Source: Solwaraspora sp. WMMA2065 (GTDB lineage: Bacteria > Actinomycetota > Actinomycetes > Mycobacteriales > Micromonosporaceae). From it: 64,000 bases of DNA. Position 1 is the stretch's first letter. Each line of letters opens with the position of its first letter. The stretch lies in contig NZ_CP128361.1 of the NCBI RefSeq assembly GCF_030345075.1, positions 248,001 to 312,000 on the forward strand. Direction: 5' to 3'. This document shows positions 33,281 through 40,900 of the stretch, piece after piece. The notes under the pieces are model-generated. The model was not told where the DNA came from. It saw nothing but the letters and a program-made list of their open reading frames with translations, and did no database searches. The translations under genes were made by a program, and so were the position numbers.

Positions 33281-34843
33281 TCAGCCCAGCAGCAGGGTCA
33301 GGGTGAGCGCGACGGCGGTGACGGTGACGGTGGCCACCAGCCCGGTCCAGCGCAGCCACGGCCGGCCGGACCCGGTCACCGGCAGCCGTCGCCAGCGCAG
33401 CACGCCGGCCGCCACCCCACCGGCGGCGAGTCCGGCGGCCACCGCCCACCAGCCGGCCCACACGTCGTGCCAGGCACCGGCGAGGTGCCCGATCAGCAGG
33501 TAGAGCAGCGCGCTCGACGCCGAGCCGATAACGTTGAGCCGGTCGGTCACCGGCAGCCAGCGCCGCCGGCCGCCGAACGCGGTCGCCGCCGGGGTGGCCG
33601 CGACGGCCAGCAGCAACACCACGGTGACGCCGATCAGCAGCGGCCCGGCCCCGGCGGCGTCGCTGTCACCGGCCACCCCGAGCAGCGCCAGCCCGATCGG
33701 CTCGACACCCTTGTCGGTGTTGCCGAGCACCACGACGCCGTCGCCGGTGGCCGGGTCGAAGCCGACGTACGACCGGAAACCGCCGGTCCCGCCGTTGTGC
33801 CAGGTGATCGCCCGACCGTCGTACGTGGTGGTGAACCAGCCGTAGCCGATCCGGCGGGTGTCGTCGTCGGCGGTGAACCGGGGCTGGGTGGCGTCCGCGC
33901 CGGGCGCGGAGCCGTCGAGCAGCGCGGTGACCAGCCGGGCCAGGTCCGGGGCGGTGGACCACAGGCCGATGCCGGCGCCGGCCAGCCCGGAGCCTTGCCA
34001 CGGATCGGCGGCGCGCCCACCGGCGGTGGATCCGGTCGTCGCACCGGCCGGCAGGTCGGCCCCGTCGAGGGAGTAGCCGGTGTCGCTCATGCCGAGCGGG
34101 CCGATCAGCCGTCGCTCGACCAGCGCCGGGTAGGAGCCGGCGTCGGCCTCTCCAACACTCCCGGTCTGCTCAGCCTGGTCAGTCTGCTCGGCCAGCGCGA
34201 TGCCGAGCAGCGCCGCGCCGAAGTTGGAGTAGTGCACCTCGCCCCGACCGTCACCGACCCGGGCGCGGGTCAGCGCTGCGCGGATCCGGTCGACGTCCAG
34301 ACCGGCGTACGGGTCGGTGCCGCGCAGCGCCCCCAGCGTCATGGTGAGCGTCGCGGTTGCGCCGACCGTCGGCAGCCGGGGCAGCCCGGACCGGTGGCTG
34401 GCCAGCTCAGCCAGGGTGATTTCACCGACCGTCGGGTCGGCGAACTCCTGACCGGGCAGCGCCTCGGCGAGCGTCGTGTCGCCGTCGACCTGCCCGGCGG
34501 CGATCTGGTCGGCCAGCAGCATCCCGGTCAGCGTCTTGCCGATCGAGCCGATCTCGAACGGGGTGTCCGGCCGTACCGGCTCGCTGGCGCGGCCGACGGT
34601 GCCCGGAGCGCGGTCACCGAGTCCGGCGACCCGTACCTGCCCGTCGGCGATCCGCGCCACCGCCAGACCCCGGTAGCCACCGGGGTCGTCGATCACCGCG
34701 CGGACCTCGTCGGCGAGCGCGAGGTCACCGGTGGCGGCGTCGCCGAGGCGGGCCGGCCAGGGCGCGATCAGCGCGGCGAGCAGCCCGCCGACGACGGCGA
34801 CAGCCGCCGCGACGATCAGAGCGCGGGTACGCGTCGGGGTCAT
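33281..34843 (-). CDS. serine hydrolase of the beta-lactamase/PBP4* family with membrane C-terminus
   Basis: 520 aa. N-terminal helix (ALIVAAAVAVVGGLLAALI) as signal/anchor. Beta-lactamase-fold domain about 45-385 with SIGK (catalytic Ser100, Lys103), the YSN triad element (HYSNFGAALLGIALA) and HNGGTGG, the KTG-box equivalent. Four C-terminal helices follow (about 395-520). It is an extracytoplasmic peptidase/esterase rather than a true lactamase, since the helical tail is typical of Micromonospora-type 'serine hydrolase' proteins. The ATG overlaps the stop of the ArsR-like gene, so it is coupled to that regulator. Confidence 0.88.
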   Translation of the reverse strand: MTPTRTRALIVAAAVAVVGGLLAALIAPWPARLGDAATGDLALADEVRAVIDDPGGYRGLAVARIADGQVRVAGLGDRAPGTVGRASEPVRPDTPFEIGSIGKTLTGMLLADQIAAGQVDGDTTLAEALPGQEFADPTVGEITLAELASHRSGLPRLPTVGATATLTMTLGALRGTDPYAGLDVDRIRAALTRARVGDGRGEVHYSNFGAALLGIALAEQTDQAEQTGSVGEADAGSYPALVERRLIGPLGMSDTGYSLDGADLPAGATTGSTAGGRAADPWQGSGLAGAGIGLWSTAPDLARLVTALLDGSAPGADATQPRFTADDDTRRIGYGWFTTTYDGRAITWHNGGTGGFRSYVGFDPATGDGVVVLGNTDKGVEPIGLALLGVAGDSDAAGAGPLLIGVTVVLLLAVAATPAATAFGGRRRWLPVTDRLNVIGSASSALLYLLIGHLAGAWHDVWAGWWAVAAGLAAGGVAAGVLRWRRLPVTGSGRPWLRWTGLVATVTVTAVALTLTLLLG

Positions 34844-35397
34844 CGGTGTGCTCCGGACAGGACGATCAGCAGGGGGACGACCCGTTCCGGCGGTACGGCG
34901 TACTGCCCCCGGGTCGACGTGCGCAGCCAGCCGGCGCTGACCAGTTGCCGCAGGTGGTGGTAGAGCTGACCGGTGGTGCCGAGCCCGTCGATCTCGGCCA
35001 GGGCGGCGACGGTCCGGGTGCCGGCCAGGATGTGCCGGACCAGCAGCAGCCGCACCGGGTGGGCGAGCGCGGTGAGGGTGTCGGCGTACCCGGTCCAGTC
35101 GGCGTCGAGCAGGTCGTCGACGGTGTGCCCGTACTGCCAGTCGTAGTGTTCGCCGGTCGGCAGGGTGACCGTGCCGGTGTAGAGCACCGCGCCGGAGGTG
35201 CCGCCGACCTGGTCCTTGAGTCCGTCGAGCGCCCAGAACGGGTTGCCGGTGTCCGGTCCGACGGCGTTCGGTCCGGTCGACGCGTCGCCGACGGCTCGGT
35301 CGGCGTCAACGGCTCGGTCGGCGTCGAGACGCGCGACGAGGTCCTGCACGGTCCGTTCCAGGGCGGTGACCCGCTCGGTCAACTCCGGCTCAGTCAT
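34840..35397 (-). CDS. ArsR-type winged-helix regulator
   Basis: About 185 aa. A short coiled-coil N-terminus (TEPELTERVTALERTVQDLVARLDA), a variable middle, then a winged helix: LTALAHPVRLLLVRHILAGTRTVAALAEI, TTGQLYHHLRQLVSAGWLRTSTRGQYAVP. The HPVRLLL and GQLYHHLRQL helices are classic ArsR-like. It overlaps the serine hydrolase gene by four bases and probably controls that gene and itself through the palindrome at 35407-35424. No metal-ligand cysteines, so the signal is not a classical metal. Confidence 0.85.
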   Translation of the reverse strand: MTEPELTERVTALERTVQDLVARLDADRAVDADRAVGDASTGPNAVGPDTGNPFWALDGLKDQVGGTSGAVLYTGTVTLPTGEHYDWQYGHTVDDLLDADWTGYADTLTALAHPVRLLLVRHILAGTRTVAALAEIDGLGTTGQLYHHLRQLVSAGWLRTSTRGQYAVPPERVVPLLIVLSGAHR

Positions 35398-35406
35398 CAC
35401 CCCATT

Positions 35407-35424
35407 ATTACGTAGTTACGTAAT
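35407..35424. promoter_or_regulatory. palindromic operator upstream of the ArsR-like gene
   Basis: A perfect ATTACGTA-GT-TACGTAAT inverted repeat (8-bp arms). It is strikingly AT-rich for this genome and begins 10 bp before the regulator start. It lies inside the 3' end of the DUF998 gene. It is the probable autoregulatory operator. Confidence 0.7.
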
Positions 35425-36040
35425 TTCTGCAATCGGAGTGGGTCGGGTCGCGGGCCACCTGCCCCGCCGTCGCCACGCACCACACCACGATCAGCAGCAA
35501 CAGCAGCCGCTCCAACGTGCCGACCAGCAGCCCGCCGCCGACCAGCAGCATGCCCAGCCCGACTGCGGCGGACAGCGGCAGCGCGGCGGCGGCCCCGAGC
35601 AGCGCCAGCCGGCGCAGCGGACAGGTCGACACCGGCGACCAGAACACGGCGATCATCGCGAAGACGCAGCAGGCGACGGCGACGATGCTGGCCCCGCCGT
35701 GCACCAGGTCGGTGGCGGTGACCGGGTCGTGTGGCGGCAACGGGCAGCCGTCCCGGCAGGAGACGGTCGCCGAGACCGTCGTCGCGCCGGCCGCCGCGAC
35801 CAGCAGCCAGGCGGCGGCGCGGACCGGGCGCAGCGCCCCGGCGAGCAGCAGCAGGCTCACCGCCAGGGCGAGCAGCCCCGACTGGTACGCCACCACGGAG
35901 CCGCCGTCGCCGACCCCGGACTCGCTGACGTACCCGCGCAGTCCCGGACCGGGACCGGCGACCACCGCGACCGTCACGGTCACCGCCCCGCCGACCGCGC
36001 CGACCGCCGCCCCGACCGCCCACCACCTGGTACGCCTCAC
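35408..36040 (-). CDS. DUF998-family membrane protein
   Basis: 210 aa with six helices. DUF998 features: first helix, then GYVSESGVGDGGSVVAYQSG (the conserved extracytoplasmic loop), and HDPVTATDLVHGGASIVAVACCVFAM with its His-Gly pair. It ends only 10 bp before the regulator and overlaps the operator. Function unknown. Confidence 0.85.
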   Translation of the reverse strand: MRRTRWWAVGAAVGAVGGAVTVTVAVVAGPGPGLRGYVSESGVGDGGSVVAYQSGLLALAVSLLLLAGALRPVRAAAWLLVAAAGATTVSATVSCRDGCPLPPHDPVTATDLVHGGASIVAVACCVFAMIAVFWSPVSTCPLRRLALLGAAAALPLSAAVGLGMLLVGGGLLVGTLERLLLLLIVVWCVATAGQVARDPTHSDCRNYVTT

Positions 36041-36083
36041 CCGCCTACGGTGTCACGTGGTCCCGGCTCACGTGGCTGCGGTG

Positions 36084-36401
36084 TCACGTGCGCCAGCCCG
36101 GGTCGGTGTCCCCACCTGCCGGGTGTGCCGGTGGCGCCGGCCGGTGGTGCCGGACCGGCCGGATCACGGCGCCCGGCCGCAGCAGCGCCACCAGCCGGGC
36201 CTGGATGTGTCGGGTGACGCCGTCCCGGCCGTCGAAATTGATCTGCGCGCCAATCAGTTGCACCCATCGGATCCCGTCTTCGATCGACACGTCGCCCACG
36301 TGCTGCACCCGCAGTCGGAGCGCGCCGATGCCGTACCGGTAATCGGTTTCCGACATCTTGATCACGTCGCCGACCTCTACCGGAAGATCACTGTTGCTCA
36401 T
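36084..36401 (-). CDS. hypothetical protein, regulator-associated
   Basis: 105 aa. Residues 1-75 look like a compact beta-domain (VEVGDVIKMSETDYRYGIGAL, LRLRVQHVGDV, GIRWVQLIGAQI, RHIQARLVALLRP), followed by a Pro/His-rich tail. Similar small proteins occur beside XRE-DUF397 clusters in actinomycetes. The ATG lies within the end of the upstream gene (14-bp overlap). No function can be assigned. Confidence 0.6.
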   Translation of the reverse strand: MSNSDLPVEVGDVIKMSETDYRYGIGALRLRVQHVGDVSIEDGIRWVQLIGAQINFDGRDGVTRHIQARLVALLRPGAVIRPVRHHRPAPPAHPAGGDTDPGWRT

Positions 36402-36705
36402 TGTCGTCCATCCTTTCCGGGACCATTTCCGGTGGTTGCAGGCCGTGTAGTTGCAGTACCGCGCGGACTCTTCTGGCCGCCGGATCCCGGTGCCGGTCGA
36501 GGTAGGCCAGCGCCTTGCGGAACGGCCGGCAGTACACCTGCCCGCACGGCAGGCAGCCGTCGTTGCGGCGGGGCATGTGCCGGGTGACCAGCCGTCGGGC
36601 GTGGGTGATCACGTCATCGTGTGCGGTGGTGTGCTGCGGGCCGGCGTTGCCGGGCAGCCGGCGTAGTTGTCGCGGTAGTCCGCCGATCCCGTCGTTTCTC
36701 GACAT
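36388..36705 (-). CDS. hypothetical small Cys/His protein
   Basis: 105 aa with a strong site GGGAGGTGA 7 nt before the ATG. The middle has THARRLVTRHMPRRNDGC, LPCGQVYCRPF, a Cys/His cluster that could bind zinc, followed by a helix (FRKALAYLDRHRDP). It is divergent from the XRE regulator gene with a 141-bp intergenic region. Similar zinc-knuckle-like small proteins accompany XRE/DUF397 genes in actinomycetes; role unknown. Confidence 0.6.
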   Translation of the reverse strand: MSRNDGIGGLPRQLRRLPGNAGPQHTTAHDDVITHARRLVTRHMPRRNDGCLPCGQVYCRPFRKALAYLDRHRDPAARRVRAVLQLHGLQPPEMVPERMDDNEQQ

Positions 36706-36846
36706 CCGTTCACCTCCCTGGTGGAGTGTCGAGCCGAATTTCCATCCACTCCACCCTGGACTTCTCCAGCCGGTCAGCGGAAGATAGGTCAGCGGCAATC
36801 CGCACCCATCTACCGGACAATCACCTGTATCCGAAAGGTGTGCACT

Positions 36847-37650
36847 GTGAATACACTTCCGGAAATCCTCCGTCAGCTGCGCAGCGAGCGCTCCGTCACC
36901 CAGGATCAGGTCGGTGAGGCGATCCTGGTCTCCGGCTCACTGATCGCAGCCTTCGAGCAGGGCCGGCTGGTCCCGCAACCGGACACCGCCGCGCGACTGG
37001 ACGAGTTCTTCGGCTCGGGTGACCGGGTCCGCAAGTCGGCGGCCGAGGCGGCCGAGGCCCGTGAGCTGGAGCGGGAGCGGCGTCGGATGGCCCAGGCGGT
37101 CTGGTTCCGCCCGTGGGTCCAGCTGGAGGAGTCCGCCACCACCCTGCGGTACTACCAGGCGTCACTCATCCCCGGCCTGCTGCAGACCGAGGAGTACGCC
37201 CGGTCGGTGCTGGACAGCGGCCTGCGCAGTCAGCGCGAGGTCGACGAGCTGCTCGCCGTCCGGATGGAGCGCCAGTCCGTCGTGCTGGGCCGCGAGGACC
37301 CGGCGATCTGCGTGTTCATGATGGACATGGCGGCGCTGCGCTCGGCGCACCCGGCGATGGCCAAGGCGCAGCTGGAGCGGCTGCTGGCCGAGTCGGAGCG
37401 CCACCGGACCTTCGTGCACGTGGTGCCGGACGGGGTCGGCATGCACATCGGCCGGTCGGTGTCGTTCGTGCTCGCCTCGCTCGACAACGGCGCACTCGCT
37501 GGATACATGGAGGATATTTTCGAGGGCCGGCTTGTCACGGAGCCGGCGCGGGTGACCGGGCTCGATCGGGCGTGGCACACTGTCAACGCGCTCGCCCTGA
37601 ACGCGGCCCAGTCCCGGGATCTGATCCGGCAGATGGTGAGGGAGCTATGA
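36847..37650 (+). CDS. XRE-family regulator with DUF5753 domain
   Basis: 267 aa. N-terminal helix-turn-helix at 1-60 (LPEILRQLRSERSVTQDQVGEAILVSGSLIAAFEQGRLVP). The DUF5753 domain follows, beginning FRPWVQLEESATTLRYYQASLIPGLLQTEEYAR and including RMERQSVVLGREDPAICVFMMD. The GTG at 36847 has GAAAGGTG 6 nt upstream. Its stop overlaps the DUF397 gene start (ATGA). Such pairs (BldD-era/WhiJ-like) are abundant in actinomycetes, where they act in developmental regulation. Confidence 0.93.
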   Translation: MNTLPEILRQLRSERSVTQDQVGEAILVSGSLIAAFEQGRLVPQPDTAARLDEFFGSGDRVRKSAAEAAEARELERERRRMAQAVWFRPWVQLEESATTLRYYQASLIPGLLQTEEYARSVLDSGLRSQREVDELLAVRMERQSVVLGREDPAICVFMMDMAALRSAHPAMAKAQLERLLAESERHRTFVHVVPDGVGMHIGRSVSFVLASLDNGALAGYMEDIFEGRLVTEPARVTGLDRAWHTVNALALNAAQSRDLIRQMVREL

Positions 37651-37829
37651 CCACCGAGCCGATGTGGCGCACGTCCCGCCGCTCGAACGCCTCCGGCGGT
37701 GACTGTGTCGAGGTCGCCGACAACCTGCCCGGCCGGGTGCTGGTCCGCGACTCCAAGGACCGCACCGGCGGCACCCTGGCCTTCGACCCGCCCGCCTGGT
37801 CCGCCTTCGTCGCCACCGTCAAACGCTGA
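37647..37829 (+). CDS. DUF397 protein
   Basis: 60 aa. The whole DUF397 signature is present: WRTSRRSNASGGDCVEVAD, VLVRDSKDRTGGTLAFDPPAWSAFVATVK. It is the small partner of DUF5753/XRE regulators and probably binds the regulator. ATGA overlap with the upstream gene. Confidence 0.95.
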   Translation: MTTEPMWRTSRRSNASGGDCVEVADNLPGRVLVRDSKDRTGGTLAFDPPAWSAFVATVKR

Positions 37830-37835
37830 GCCGCA

Positions 37836-37859
37836 TCAGTCGCTGTAGTGGTACCGGGC
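37836..37859. repeat. 24-bp direct repeat, left copy (yoeB 3'-end sequence)
   Basis: Identical to the last 24 bases of the yoeB gene at 44423-44446 (ARYHYSD plus TGA on the minus strand). It starts 6 bp after the DUF397 stop and ends abruptly; neighbouring bases differ. Together the two copies bracket 6.6 kb containing the STAND gene. Confidence 0.85.
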
Positions 37860-37918
37860 GTACCTCCGAGCCCGCCGCCGTTCTCCGGTTACCAGGGAGC
37901 AGGCCGGGCTGGGGTGGG

Positions 37919-40900
37919 CTATGAGCGGTCTCCCTGTTGGGGAATCCAGCCCGAGCCGTTGGCAATGGAAGCCACGGACCGGTGCAGCCGGCGGCGGGCG
38001 CGCGGGTCGAGGTGGTCGCCGTCGAGCGTCTGGAGCGCGTCGCGGGCGGTGCGCTGGTGTGAACGCGCCGTCTTGGCCAGGGCTTCGGCCGCCCATCGCC
38101 GGTGATTCAACGGGCTTCCGGCGTCGGTGATCACCGCGAGCAGGCGGCGTGCGCATGTGCCCGCTTCCGCGAAGTCCATCTCGGGGATCGCGGCCAGCGC
38201 CATGAACCGCACGTACGGATGCGTTGCCGGGTTGTCGGCCAGTTGGCGCATCGTCGTCGCGGCGGCTGCGCGGTCCGCCCAGACTCCCGTGCCGCCGAGT
38301 GCCCGCGCGGCGGTCAGGATCGTGTACGGCTTGGCGCCCGGCAGTGCCAGCAGCTCTCGCATGCGCATGGACGCCGACGGCTCCCGTGGGCATAGGCGAA
38401 CGGCCGGCTCCGGACCGTCGGTGCGTAGCACCGCGACAGCTGCTGCCAGGCGATCGTCCGGGGCGGCGTCCAGTACCAGAAGGCGTGCCCGAGTCTCCGC
38501 GCGCCGTGGTCCGGGCGCGTCGAGCAAGGTCTGACCGGCGAGCACCCGGAGGTAGCCGGGCGTGCCTGGGTTGTCCAGCAGGTCGTGGAGCACGTCGTGT
38601 GCCGGCCGCGCGGCGGCGCCCGATCCGAGGCCTAGCAGGATGGTGGCCGCTCGGATTCGGACGAACGGTGGCAGGTCGGGGTCGGTGGCGATGCTGGTCG
38701 CCTCGGTCACCACTCTGTGTACGGTGCCCGGAAGCATCCGAGCCAGTAGGGCGAGCAGCGCGGCCCGGCGCGCCGGGGTGAGCTCCGAACGTTCGAGGAT
38801 CTCCTCCATCGCCAGGCCAGCGCGAAGTCGCTGAACGGGCGTGCCCGCAGCCAGCGTTTGCACGATCTCGATGACGGTGCCGAAGGGGGTGTCGCTGGCG
38901 GTCAGCAGCGCGAGGAGTTCGGTGAGGGGCTCGTCCTGCTCAGGATCGACAGTCACCATGGCCAGTTGGACGGTGGTCCGGGCGGTCCTGTTGTCAGCGG
39001 CGGTCAGCATGCTGCGAAGCCGGTCAAGGGTGTCGGCCAGGGTGCCCGGCACCTCGCCTGCTCGCCGCACCAGGGCGGCGCAGCGGTCAGCCAACGACAG
39101 CCGCTCGTCACACGACTCCGCGAGGAACGACAGGTCGGCGTGCCGGAGCCCGTGCGGACCGCCGTCTTTGGCCAGGATGGCTCGGGCCTCGCGGCGGCGG
39201 CGCCAGGTCTCCTTGTTGTCACCGGTGGCCGTCGCGAGCGCCGCGCCGGCCTCGGCTCTGCTGTGGACGACCTGGTAGAGCAACCGGGCGGCGTCGACCG
39301 GGTCGATCGGTGGCGGCACCAGGTCGTCGCCGGGCGGGCGCAGCGCGGCGTGAAGGATCTCTATGGCGGGTATGCGGTGCGCTGGCGACAGGTCGAGTTG
39401 CAGTTCCAGAACCTGGGCTCGGTCCTCTGGCGTGGCGGCGGGCTCGTCCAGGATCCGCTGGATGCCGGTCAGCGCTGCGGATTCCTCCTCCGGGAAGGCC
39501 ATGACGGCGGTGGTGACCGCCGCCGTTGTCGGCGGCCGGGCAGCCAGGGCGGCGCGGACCGCCGTTTCGGCACCGTCGATGCGGGCCAGTCGACGGACGG
39601 TCTCGGGCGAGACATAGCCGCCGAGGGGATATCGCCGCGTCAGCGATCGAAGAAGTAGGTCACCGATCGCCCGTTGCACGGCCGTGTCGCGCCCCCACTG
39701 CGTGCGGAACAGAATTTCGGCTGTGCGTTGGGCGTCGTAGACGGAAGGAACTTTGGTCCACAGCAGATCGTCTGCCAGCTGCAGTGGGGGAACGTGCCGG
39801 TCGTCCCCGTGGCGCAGGAGCACCTGGAGCGCCTGTACCCGGTACTCAATCGGCTCGTACCTGTCGGAGAAGAACGACAGCAGCCCAGCATCGTACCGGC
39901 TGGTTCCATTCGTCTCGGTCTGCGCCAACCAGGCAAGAGCGTTGACGCGTTCCACGTTCGGGGCGTAAACGTCGGATGCGGCCAGCTCCAACACCTGAAC
40001 GGCATCGGCCACCGCCCGGTTCTCCGCCAGCCTGATCGCGATCGAGCGACGATCTTGGAGGTCGTTGGTCCGCTCCGCCAGCATGTCCCGCAACAGTGCC
40101 AGCCACTCCGCCGCCCGCTGTGGCGCCCGGTCGATGAGTAGTGGGATCACATCAACCCGGTATGCCGTCTCTATGTGCGGATCTCGTGCATAGGTCTCCA
40201 GGACCCCGAGGGCGGAAGCGTGCCGGCTGACCAGACCGCTGTATGCATTGAACAGCTGCCACCGCTGCCAGGGCGGGACATGAACATCGAGAATAGCTTT
40301 CGTCGCTGCGGCGCTGTGCAAGGGGTTGTCCATGAGGGCAAGCGCCGCATCGATACGTGCTTGCGCCCGTGTCGACGACCCGATCATCAATCCTTGGAGC
40401 AACGACTCGACAACAGGGTCGGGACGATACGCGTGTATGGAGCGCGCCGTGGCGCGCACGGTCTCATCGGGCAGATCGACCTCAGGGCTCGCAAGAAGCT
40501 GTTTCAACTGCCGATCGAACTCGGCGGCGACTGGGAGAGAACAGTCGCTGGACAGTGCGATGAGGCTTGTTGTCTCCTTGACGGCCCATGAGCAGCCGGC
40601 GGCAGCTCGCAGGACGTCGTCCGCATCGGGCTGAAAACGAGGGTCGAGGTCGACGGCTGAAGCTCGGATGCGGGACACCTCGGCGGTGTCGAGCGTTGAT
40701 TCGCCGGTCAGCGTTTCGATCGCATCCGCGATCCGATCCCGCAGGTCACGTTCGATCTTCCGCAAAAGCCAATATGGCACGAAACCTCGGGTCGACCTGC
40801 CGCTGTCATACAGTGCACGACATATCGCTTCGACCACCTCGGGCCAGTGTTCCTCGCCCACTCGTGCCAGGCTTACGGCAGCCTGCGTGCGAATGTAAGG

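Noticed and set aside
37836-38393. 185-aa minus-strand frame ending in ARYHYSD as a second YoeB toxin
   Set aside because: Only the last seven residues match YoeB; the rest is antisense-like or a shadow of the STAND 3' end.
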